The notes beneath the pieces are model-generated. The model was not told where the DNA came from and did not search any database. It saw only the letters and a program-made list of their open reading frames with translations. From positions 248,001 through 312,000 of the forward strand of contig JADJOP010000007.1 of assembly GCA_016713735.1 (NCBI GenBank): a stretch of DNA of 64,000 nt, read 5' to 3'. The position numbers were made by a program, and so were the translations under genes. Position 1 is the first letter of the stretch. Every line of letters starts with the position of its first letter. The stretch is from Bryobacterales bacterium. GTDB lineage: Bacteria; Acidobacteriota; Terriglobia; Bryobacterales; Bryobacteraceae. Positions 27,160 to 34,944 of the stretch are shown in pieces.

Positions 27160-27577
27160 CCGGCTCACGCTGCGGCAGTATGCCCACGAGACGCTGCGCA
27201 GCCGGCTCGGACGCGTGGCGTTTGAACTGCGCCATACGCGGCAGTCGCTCGATGAGGAGCGGATCCATGACCTGCGCGTGTCCATCCGCCGGCTGGGCGC
27301 GGCCATGCGCATCTTCCGCGATACGCTGCCCGCCGCCGAGGCCAAGCGGGTAAGGGGCGAGTTGAAGGAGATCATGGAGCAGGCCGGGGCGGTGCGTGAG
27401 TTGGACATCGCGCTGGAGCTGGCGGCCAAGGCCGGGGTGGCCGAGTCGTCGCCGCTGGTGGCGATTCTGCGGGCGCAGCGCGGCGAAGGGGAGCGGCGGC
27501 TGCTGGAGGCGGTACGTTCGGCCTGGCGCGGGAATGCAAGCCTGCGCTGGCGCGAACGGCTGCAATTGCACGCATGA
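27122..27577 (+). CDS. N-terminal half of a CHAD domain
   Basis: 151 residues from ATG 27122; the first 38 bases overlap the end of the Ppx/GppA gene in another frame. It carries the first helical repeat of a CHAD domain: LRSRLGRVAFELRHTRQSLDEERIHDLRVSIRRLGAAMRIFRD, then VRELDIALEL. CHAD proteins bind polyphosphate through conserved His/Arg/Lys pockets. The second repeat is encoded by the next ORF; stop TGA (27575-27577) overlaps its ATG. The 3' end reads QLHA-stop. This is either a truly split protein or a single one broken by an indel at the junction. Confidence 0.8.
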   Translation: MDGALRSQRHAASRLTLRQYAHETLRSRLGRVAFELRHTRQSLDEERIHDLRVSIRRLGAAMRIFRDTLPAAEAKRVRGELKEIMEQAGAVRELDIALELAAKAGVAESSPLVAILRAQRGEGERRLLEAVRSAWRGNASLRWRERLQLHA

Positions 27578-28059
27578 AAGGACTGGCGCATCCGGCGTGG
27601 CAACTCGAAGAGCTCACTCCGGTGAACGCGGCGCGTGTGTTGCCGGAGCTGGCCGAAAGCTATTTCAAACGAGGCGACAAGGCCGCGCGCGAGGGCACGA
27701 GCGAGGAGAAACTGCATGGCTTCCGGCTCAACACCAAGGAGTTCCGCTATACGCTGGAGGCCTTTCGCCCGCTCTATGGTCCGGCAATGGACCGGCACAT
27801 CGCGCACGTGCGGCGCGTGCAGACGGTGCTGGGCGATTTAAACGACTGCCGGGCCACGGCGGCGCTGCTGGAGCCATATGAAGCGGTGGCGGTGGCCGAG
27901 GTGGGGCTGATGCGGCGCTTTCTCGACGCCGAGCGCGAGCGGCTGCGGGCGCGGTTTGCCGAGGTGTGGGCGGAGTTGTATGGCGAGGAGCGGAAACGGC
28001 GCCTGCTGAGCCAGTATTTGCGGACCCGAGTGGCGGCGGGCGCGAGCGCTGAATTATAA
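27574..28059 (+). CDS. C-terminal half of a CHAD domain
   Basis: 161 residues from ATG 27574, overlapping the preceding ORF as ATGA. The second CHAD helical repeat is complete: KLHGFRLNTKEFRYTLEAFRPLYG, HIAHVRRVQTVLGDLNDCRATAAL, FLDAERERLRARFAEVWAELYGEERKRRLL. The His/Lys/Arg residues that line the polyphosphate pocket in known CHAD structures are present (LHGFRLNTKEFRY). No clear ribosome-binding site precedes the ATG, so translation would depend on coupling with the upstream ORF. The tRNA gene follows 19 bases after the stop. Confidence 0.8.
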   Translation: MKGLAHPAWQLEELTPVNAARVLPELAESYFKRGDKAAREGTSEEKLHGFRLNTKEFRYTLEAFRPLYGPAMDRHIAHVRRVQTVLGDLNDCRATAALLEPYEAVAVAEVGLMRRFLDAERERLRARFAEVWAELYGEERKRRLLSQYLRTRVAAGASAEL

Positions 28060-28078
28060 TGGGCATTGTGCCTCCTGC

Positions 28079-28152
28079 TGGGAGGTCGTCTAACGGTAAG
28101 ACTGCGGACTCTGGATCCGCCTATCGGGGTTCGAATCCCTGCCTCCCAGCCA
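28079..28152 (+). tRNA. tRNA-Gln (anticodon CTG)
   Basis: 74 bases with an encoded CCA. Acceptor stem TGGGAGG (28079-28085) pairs with CCTCCCA (28142-28148), discriminator G, CCA 28150-28152. The anticodon arm is GCGGA-CTCTGGA-TCCGC with anticodon CTG at loop positions 3-5, which reads the glutamine codon CAG. The T arm is GGGGTTCGAATCCC-like and intact. Position: 19 bases after the CHAD gene. Confidence 0.95.
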
Positions 28153-28263
28153 ATCGCTACTCCCCCTCCTCCGCTTTCCTGTTTCCTCCCCTGTTTGAGC
28201 GCCCCAGCGCCGGATTTGAGCGCTCACGCCCCCGGTTCGCGCGTTTTCCCATGGGAGATCACA

Positions 28264-29139
<876 letters not shown>

Positions 29140-29143
29140 GCCG

Positions 29144-30505
29144 CTACGCGCCCACGGCGGCGCGCGCTTCGGCCACGGCGCCTTCCATCTCGGCGCGGTA
29201 TTGGGCCAGGAGATCGGGCGTGGTGGCTTCAAAGCGCAGCACAAGCACGGGCTGCGTGTTGGAGGCCCGCGCCAGTCCCCAGCCGTGCTCAAAGAGCACG
29301 CGCACGCCGTCGACGCTGATCACCTTGTGCGACTTTGAGTAGCGCTCCGAGACGCGGCGGATGATCTCAAACTTCGTCTCGTCGGTGCAATCGACGCGGA
29401 TCTCCGGCGTGGAGACGGTGACGGGCAGGCCGGCTGTTTGGGCCGAGAGCGGCTTGCCGGAGTTAGCGACGATTTCGATGAGGCGGCAGGCGGCGTAGAG
29501 GGCGTCGTCGTAGCCGTGGTAGCGGTCGGCGAAGAACATGTGGCCGGACATCTCGCCGGCCAGTTCGGCGTGCTCCTCTTTCATCTTGGCCTTGATGAGC
29601 GAGTGGCCGGTCTTGTACATGATCGGGTTGCCGCCGAGCTTTTCGATCTCGTCGTACATGACCTGCGAACACTTCACTTCGCCGATGAACTTGGCGCCGG
29701 GCTTGCGGGTGAGAATCTCGCGGGCGTAGATGAGCAGCAGGTAGTCGCCCCAGATGACGTTGCCGTGCTCGTCGACGGCGCCGATGCGGTCGGCGTCGCC
29801 ATCGAAGGCAATGCCGAGTTCGGCGCCTTCGCGGCGGACGGCCTCCTGCAGCAGGTGGAGGTTCTCTTCGACGGTCGGGTCGGGATGGTGGTTGGGGAAG
29901 TTGCCGTCCATCTCGAAGTAGAGCTCGGTGGCGTCGACGTTGAGTGTGCGCAGCAAGCGCGTCATGGCCGGACCGGCGGTGCCGTTGCCGGCGTCGATGA
30001 CCACCTTCACCTTGCGTTCCCAATTGAAGAACGACGCCACGTCGGCCACGTAGTCGGCGATGATGTCGAGGTGCGTGACGCTTCCCTGCCCCGAGGCATA
30101 GTCGCCGCCTCGGATGATGCGGTAGAGCTCCTGGATCTCATCGCCGTGGATGGTGGAGGCGCCGCAGACGACCTTGAAGCCGTTATAGTCCTTGGGATTG
30201 TGGCTGCCGGTGATCTGGATGCCGCCGTCGGCCTTGAGATGCATGCAGGAGAAGTAGAGGGCGGGCGTGGGCACGACGCCGACATCGGTAACGTCGCATC
30301 CCGAGGCCACGAGCCCGGCGGCCAGGGCGTCGCGGAGGCGGCCGCCGGAGAGGCGGCAATCGCGGCCTAAATTGACGCGCTTGCCGGACTTGCGCTGGAG
30401 GTAGGTGCCGATGGCGCGGCCAAGCAGTTCAATGCCTTCGCTGGGCAGATCAACGTCGGCGATGCCGCGAATGTCGTACTCGCGGAAGATAGTGGGTTTG
30501 AGCAT
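29144..30505 (-). CDS. Phosphomannomutase/phosphoglucomutase
   Basis: 453 residues, full length for the alpha-D-phosphohexomutase family. It interconverts hexose 1- and 6-phosphates for LPS, exopolysaccharide or glycogen precursors. Catalytic serine loop GGIQITGSHNPKDYNG, metal loop AFDGDADRIGA, sugar-specificity loop GEMSGHMFF (the G-E-x-S type found in dual PMM/PGM), and phosphate-binding RASNTQPVLVLRFEA. The start MLKPTIFREYDIRGIAD is typical. A 7-bp hairpin lies in its leader. The symbol could be algC or manB; I leave it blank. Confidence 0.93.
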   Translation of the reverse strand: MLKPTIFREYDIRGIADVDLPSEGIELLGRAIGTYLQRKSGKRVNLGRDCRLSGGRLRDALAAGLVASGCDVTDVGVVPTPALYFSCMHLKADGGIQITGSHNPKDYNGFKVVCGASTIHGDEIQELYRIIRGGDYASGQGSVTHLDIIADYVADVASFFNWERKVKVVIDAGNGTAGPAMTRLLRTLNVDATELYFEMDGNFPNHHPDPTVEENLHLLQEAVRREGAELGIAFDGDADRIGAVDEHGNVIWGDYLLLIYAREILTRKPGAKFIGEVKCSQVMYDEIEKLGGNPIMYKTGHSLIKAKMKEEHAELAGEMSGHMFFADRYHGYDDALYAACRLIEIVANSGKPLSAQTAGLPVTVSTPEIRVDCTDETKFEIIRRVSERYSKSHKVISVDGVRVLFEHGWGLARASNTQPVLVLRFEATTPDLLAQYRAEMEGAVAEARAAVGA

Positions 30506-30506
30506 T

Positions 30507-30539
30507 CCCTCTGACGTTACCAGAGATACCGGCAGAGGG
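30507..30539 (-). promoter_or_regulatory. Hairpin in the leader of the phosphohexomutase gene
   Basis: Inverted repeat CCCTCTG (30507-30513) / CAGAGGG (30533-30539), loop of 19 bases, in the 45-base gap between the small basic-protein gene and the phosphohexomutase start. It could be an attenuator or the terminator of the upstream gene; no T-run follows, so the role is inferred from position. Confidence 0.35.
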
Positions 30540-30550
30540 GTGAGCGAGGC

Positions 30551-30793
30551 TTAGTCGACCTGGCGGAGTTTCTCGTGCACGTAATCGAGGGCGGCCTGCA
30601 ACTGGGCCACGCGGCGGGGATGCGTGGCGGCTGCTAATTCGCGTTCAATGCGCGCCACGTCTAGCTGCAAAAGGTGGACCCGCGCATTGCGTTCCAGTTG
30701 TTCGGCTGTGATTCTTGATTTTCGAGCGCGCATCGACTCCTCGGCCAGCGCCTGCTGGGATTCGACTTCTTTACTTTCCCAACCGCGAGCCAT
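30551..30793 (-). CDS. Small basic helical protein, unknown function
   Basis: 80 residues from ATG 30793 (MARGWESKEVESQQALAEES); the frame is open to 30841 but the added residues do not look native. The product is a nearly continuous, charged helix with many Arg/Lys/Glu/Gln (RKSRITAEQLERNARVHLLQLDVARIEREL), ending LQAALDYVHEKLRQVD; a coiled-coil or small scaffolding protein. I do not recognise the family. It ends 45 bases before the phosphohexomutase start on the same strand, so they may share a transcript. Confidence 0.68.
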   Translation of the reverse strand: MARGWESKEVESQQALAEESMRARKSRITAEQLERNARVHLLQLDVARIERELAAATHPRRVAQLQAALDYVHEKLRQVD

Positions 30794-30842
30794 ATTGACC
30801 CGTATCCAGGATAGCGCTTCCCAGGGTGGGCGGGGGAACAAA

Positions 30843-31874
30843 CTACGCGATGAGCCCTAATTGTTCGCGGGCGAAGGCGAGGCAGGTCTTCACATTGTTC
30901 TCCTCGTCGCGGGCCTGGGCGGCCTGGGGCAGGCGGCTCAGCCAGGGCAGCCCTTGCAGGGGCTTGTGCTGGCGGGCGCGGCGCAGAGCGGCGGCGAGCA
31001 GCGCGGCGTCGCGGCCGGGCATGGTGACCCAATACTTCTCCGTCAGGCAGGGGATCTTCAGCGGATCGCGCGTGATCATCTCCAAGGTGAACTTCGTCGC
31101 CGGGCGGTGGCGGCGGACGAGTTCGATGGCGCGTTTGAGATTCACATAGCCCGCGCCGAAGGTGACCTCAGAGAGCAGAAAGCCGTCGGCGTAGGGCTCC
31201 ACGCCCATGTCTTTGATGTGCGTGGAGAGGGCGTAGGGGGCGAGGGCTTCGATGAAGGCGTCGGCGTCGTCGAGCAGCGAGACGTTGTTGCCGGTGTCGA
31301 GGCAGAGGCCGAAATAAGGGCTCTCGAATTCCTTGAGGAGCTTGAGCAGCTCTTCCTGCGTCCAGTCCTTGTGGTTCTCGATGGCGATGGGGACCTTGTG
31401 CTTTTCGGCGAGCGGGATGGTGCGGGCGAGTTTGGCGCGCGAGTCGGCGACAAAGCGCTTCCAGGCGTCCATGGTGGCGAAGGTCTCATAGCGGCGGCCG
31501 CTCAGGCAGGTGGAGCGGAGGCAGAGAGCGCCGGCTTCCCTGGCTGTGCGCAACTGGGCCTCGTAGGCGGCAGTGTCGTCGCCGGCAAGCGCCGCCATGC
31601 CTTCGTAGTACATGCCGAGCTGTTCGCAGCGGGCGCGCAGTTTGGCCGCCGTACCGGGTGTGGGCAGCGGGGCCTGAATGCCGCCCGCGCCGAGGCCGTG
31701 ACACATTTCCAGGAAGGCATGCGGATCGCGGATGCGCTTGATGGTGAGGTAGCTGTTGCTGGCCACGCCCATCGAGGTGCGTAAGGGAGCGGTGCTGAGC
31801 GGCGCGGCGGTGAGTGGAGCGGCGCTCGGCGCGGCCACCGCCGCGGCGGTGGTGAGAAACTCGCGGCGCTTCAT
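30843..31874 (-). CDS. Exported sugar phosphate isomerase/epimerase (TIM barrel)
   Basis: 343 residues from ATG 31872-31874. An RR-containing, Ala-rich leader (MKRREFLTTAAAVAAPSAAPL) looks like a Tat signal. The TIM-barrel AP-endonuclease-2-like domain follows, with IPLAEKHKVPIAIENHKDWTQ, YFGLCLDTGNN, THIKDMG and TLEMITRDPLKIP supplying the Glu/Asp/His metal ligands. Its first codon overlaps the stop of the upstream oxidoreductase as ATGA (31871-31874), so the two are translationally coupled; such pairs isomerise and oxidise unusual sugars or keto-sugars in related bacteria. Exact substrate not visible. Confidence 0.87.
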   Translation of the reverse strand: MKRREFLTTAAAVAAPSAAPLTAAPLSTAPLRTSMGVASNSYLTIKRIRDPHAFLEMCHGLGAGGIQAPLPTPGTAAKLRARCEQLGMYYEGMAALAGDDTAAYEAQLRTAREAGALCLRSTCLSGRRYETFATMDAWKRFVADSRAKLARTIPLAEKHKVPIAIENHKDWTQEELLKLLKEFESPYFGLCLDTGNNVSLLDDADAFIEALAPYALSTHIKDMGVEPYADGFLLSEVTFGAGYVNLKRAIELVRRHRPATKFTLEMITRDPLKIPCLTEKYWVTMPGRDAALLAAALRRARQHKPLQGLPWLSRLPQAAQARDEENNVKTCLAFAREQLGLIA

Positions 31875-33214
31875 GCCAGCAGGCTCTTCAGCACGCCGTC
31901 CCAGGGCTTGCGGTAGGGGCGTTCGAGCATCGCCGCGGCTTCCTTGTCGCCGATGATCTCTTCCTTCGCCGGGTCCCACTTCAACTTGCGGCCAAGGCGC
32001 AGGCTGATGTTGGCGAGGTGGCAGGCGACGGCGACGCGATGTCCATCTTCGACCTCGGAAATAGGCTTCTGGCGCGACTTGACGCAATCGAGGAAGTTGC
32101 GCGCGTGCAGATCAAACTGCTCGTCCGAGGAGCCGGGTTGCTTCAATTCCATCGTCCACGGCTCGGGCTTCACCTGCTGGCGTTGCGCGCCGCCCACGGC
32201 CGCGCCCTTGAATCGCGGAATGGCGTTTTCCGGCGGGAACTTCATGTCGGAGACGACATCAAAGCCGCCGCGGCCCACTTGCAGGCTGCCCTTAGTCCCA
32301 TAGAAGCAGAGGCTGGGACCGCCGCGGTGGCCGAGGCTCGCCTCGCGGCAGGAGTAGATGGCCGTGAAGCCTGGATACTCATAGATGGCGTCCTGCGTGT
32401 CGGGCGTTTCGCCGTTGTCTTCGAGGGCGAAGCGGCCTCCGGCGCTGTAGACGCTTGTGGGCCCCAGCACGTCCAGGAAGAAGTGGACGATGTCGATGTG
32501 GTGCGCGCCGAGGTTGGTCATCTGGCCGCCGGAGTAGTCCCAGAACCAGCGGAAATGGTAGATGCCGCGCTTGGGATTAAAGGGCCGTTTGGGGGCGGGG
32601 CCGAGCCACATGTCGTAATCGAAGTCGGCCGGGGCGGCGCCATCGGGCGGCGCGCCAAAGCCGGGCATGATGTTGCGGAACGAACTCATGCGGACCGACA
32701 TCACTTTGCCGAGGTGGCCGTTGCGGATGATCTCGCGGGCCTTTTGATAGTGCAGGCCGGAGCGCTGCTGCGTGCCCGTCTGCACGACGCGCTTGTGTTT
32801 GCGGGCGACCTGCGTCATCCAGCGGCCTTCGCGGGCAAAGAGCGTGAGCGGCTTTTCTACGTAAACGTCCTTGCCCGAGGCGCAGGCCATCATGGTGTGC
32901 AAGGCGTGCCAGTGGTCGGGCGTGGAGACGACGACGGCTTGCACATCTTTGTCCTCGAGCATTTTGCGGAAGTCGCGATAGGGCTTGGCGCGGCCGCCGA
33001 GTTCGGCGACGCCCTGGTCGAGGCGCGGCTGATAGGTTTCGGCCATGGCCACCATGTCGGCGTCCTTCTGGCGCTTGAAATCGAAGACATGCTGCGCGCC
33101 AATGAGGCCGTAGCCGATGAAGCCGACGCCGACGCGGTCGTTGGCGCCGAGGATGCGCTGGTAGCTGGAAGCGGCGATCGCCGTCAACGCGGTACGGCGG
33201 GAGAGATCGTTCAT
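31871..33214 (-). CDS. Gfo/Idh/MocA-family oxidoreductase
   Basis: 447 residues. N-terminus MNDLSRRTALTAIAASSYQ resembles a Tat signal; the Rossmann motif GFIGYGLIGAQH and the EKP motif DVYVEKPLT follow, then a TNLGAHHIDIVHFFLD segment that fits the C-terminal substrate domain. It should use NAD(P)(H) on a sugar or its keto form. It overlaps the isomerase gene downstream by four bases. Distinct from the similar gene at 2963-4318. The start at 33214 is the one that keeps the signal-like N-terminus. Confidence 0.92.
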   Translation of the reverse strand: MNDLSRRTALTAIAASSYQRILGANDRVGVGFIGYGLIGAQHVFDFKRQKDADMVAMAETYQPRLDQGVAELGGRAKPYRDFRKMLEDKDVQAVVVSTPDHWHALHTMMACASGKDVYVEKPLTLFAREGRWMTQVARKHKRVVQTGTQQRSGLHYQKAREIIRNGHLGKVMSVRMSSFRNIMPGFGAPPDGAAPADFDYDMWLGPAPKRPFNPKRGIYHFRWFWDYSGGQMTNLGAHHIDIVHFFLDVLGPTSVYSAGGRFALEDNGETPDTQDAIYEYPGFTAIYSCREASLGHRGGPSLCFYGTKGSLQVGRGGFDVVSDMKFPPENAIPRFKGAAVGGAQRQQVKPEPWTMELKQPGSSDEQFDLHARNFLDCVKSRQKPISEVEDGHRVAVACHLANISLRLGRKLKWDPAKEEIIGDKEAAAMLERPYRKPWDGVLKSLLA

Positions 33215-33226
33215 GGTGGAGAGATT

Positions 33227-33880
33227 TTATAACAGCGGGAATTCCGCCGCAGACTCGAACAACAGGCGTTCGTGCGTGACGGGATGGGAGAAGCCGAGGC
33301 GCCAGGCATGCAGGCAGAGACGCGGCGCGGGCGGGCCGCCGTAGATGGTGTCGCCGACGATGGGATGGCCGATGTGGAGGCAGTGGATGCGCAGTTGATT
33401 GGTGCGTCCGGTGATGGGGGTGAGGGCGAGCAGCGTGCGGTCCGCTTCGCGGCGGAGGACTTCGAGGCGCGATTGCGCGGCGCGGCCTTCTTCGCGAACA
33501 CCCCATTGCGGGCGGGCCAGGCGGTCGCGTCCGATGGGGGCATCGACCAGTTGTTCATCAGCGGCGACGAGCCCGGCAACGAGGGCGAGGTAACGCTTCT
33601 CCACCGTGCGATGGAGAAACTGGAGCGCCAGCGAGTGAACAGCGTGGGCGGTTTTGGTGACGACCATGAGGCCAGAGGTGTGGCGATCGAGGCGGTGCGG
33701 CAGGCGGATGGCTTCGGCGGCGGGGGCGTGATGGAGCAGGCCGTTCATGAGCGTGCCGGAGCGTTCGCGCACGCTGGGGTGGACGAGCATGCCCGAGGGC
33801 TTATTGACGACGAGGAGGTGATCGTCTTCAAAGAGGATGTCGAGCGTGATCGGTTCGGGCGCGGCGGCGAGCGGGCTCAT
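33227..33880 (-). CDS. RluA-family pseudouridine synthase
   Basis: 217 residues, a short member. It isomerises uridines to pseudouridine in rRNA or tRNA. Catalytic Asp in AIRLPHRLDRHTSGLMVV; LDILFEDDHLLVVNKPSGMLVHPS and LLALTPITGRTNQLRIHCLHIGHPIVGD are family blocks. No N-terminal S4 domain, unlike RluD, so the RluA/RluC target cannot be told. It overlaps anmK by four bases (33877-33880) as the last gene of the mutS-anmK-rluA operon. Confidence 0.92.
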   Translation of the reverse strand: MSPLAAAPEPITLDILFEDDHLLVVNKPSGMLVHPSVRERSGTLMNGLLHHAPAAEAIRLPHRLDRHTSGLMVVTKTAHAVHSLALQFLHRTVEKRYLALVAGLVAADEQLVDAPIGRDRLARPQWGVREEGRAAQSRLEVLRREADRTLLALTPITGRTNQLRIHCLHIGHPIVGDTIYGGPPAPRLCLHAWRLGFSHPVTHERLLFESAAEFPLL

Positions 33881-34944
33881 CGCGGCGGCAGGCAGAGCTT
33901 GCCGAGAATGGCGGCGTAACGAGCGCCGGTGGCCGAGGGGACGTTGGAGGGCCGCTTGCGCCAGGTTTCGTAAGCGAGCAGGGCGAAGGCGATGGCCTCT
34001 TTGGCGTGGGCGTCGAGGCCGAATTCGCTGGATGTGGACATGCGTACGCCGGGCAGGAAGGCGGCAAGTTGGGCCATGAGGAAGGGATTGCGCGCGCCGC
34101 CGCCGCTGGCGATGAGGTCGTGAACGGGCGTTGGTGAGAAGCGATGAATGGCCTGAGCGATGGTGGCGGCGGTGAGCGCGGCGGCGGTGGCAAGCAGGTC
34201 GTTCAGCGGGAGCGCGGTGGCGAGCAGGCGGGCGAGGAACTCGACGCCATACTCTTCGCGGCCGGCGGATTTCGGCGGGCGGCGTCGGTAGAACGGCGCG
34301 CGCAGCAATTGAGAGAGAAGGGGGCGGTTGACATGGCCGCGCGCGGCCATGCGGCCATCGCGATCGTAGCGGAGGCGGCCATTGGTGGCGTGGGCGGCGA
34401 GGGCGTCCATCACCATGTTGCCGGGGCCGGTGTCCATGGCGATGACGTCAGCGAGCCGCGCACCGGCGGGGATGATGCTGATGTTGGCGATGCCGCCGAT
34501 GTTGAGGGCGACGCGCGTGCGGCGCGGATGGCGGAAGAAGCGGTAATCGACGAACGGCACCAGCGGCGCGCCTTCGCCACCGGCGGCAATGTCGGCGGGG
34601 CGGAAGTCGCAGACGACGGGCGCTCCGGCGCGGGCGGCGAGCACACTGCCGTCGCCGATTTGCAGCGTGGCGCGGCGGCCTTCGTGATAGATGGTCTGGC
34701 CGTGGCAGCCGATGAGATCGACGCGGCGCGGGATGGCTTTGGCGTAGAGCTCGGCGAGTTCAAAGTGAAGGCGGGCGATGTCGCGCGTGTGGCAGGCGGC
34801 GTTGGAGACGGCGAGCAGTCTTCGGCGCAGAGCGGCGGGGTAGGCGCACGAGCGGAAATCGAGGAGCCTGGCCGAGGGCATGTCGACGATGGCGACGTCG
34901 ATGCCGTCGAGCGAGGTGCCGCTCATGATGCCGGCGACGATCAT
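33877..34944 (-). CDS. anmK: Anhydro-N-acetylmuramic acid kinase
   Basis: 355 residues, standard length. AnmK opens the 1,6-anhydro bond of anhydroMurNAc, released from peptidoglycan, and phosphorylates it to MurNAc-6-P for recycling. GIMSGTSLDGIDVAIVD is the ATP-binding start; IGCHGQTIYHEG, VVCDFRPADIAAGGEGAPLVPFVD, LNIGGIANISIIP and LIASGGGARNPFLMAQL are family blocks of the ASKHA fold. It overlaps mutS (34941-34944) and rluA by four bases each, so translation is coupled. murQ and nagZ are not in the window. Confidence 0.95.
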   Translation of the reverse strand: MIVAGIMSGTSLDGIDVAIVDMPSARLLDFRSCAYPAALRRRLLAVSNAACHTRDIARLHFELAELYAKAIPRRVDLIGCHGQTIYHEGRRATLQIGDGSVLAARAGAPVVCDFRPADIAAGGEGAPLVPFVDYRFFRHPRRTRVALNIGGIANISIIPAGARLADVIAMDTGPGNMVMDALAAHATNGRLRYDRDGRMAARGHVNRPLLSQLLRAPFYRRRPPKSAGREEYGVEFLARLLATALPLNDLLATAAALTAATIAQAIHRFSPTPVHDLIASGGGARNPFLMAQLAAFLPGVRMSTSSEFGLDAHAKEAIAFALLAYETWRKRPSNVPSATGARYAAILGKLCLPPR

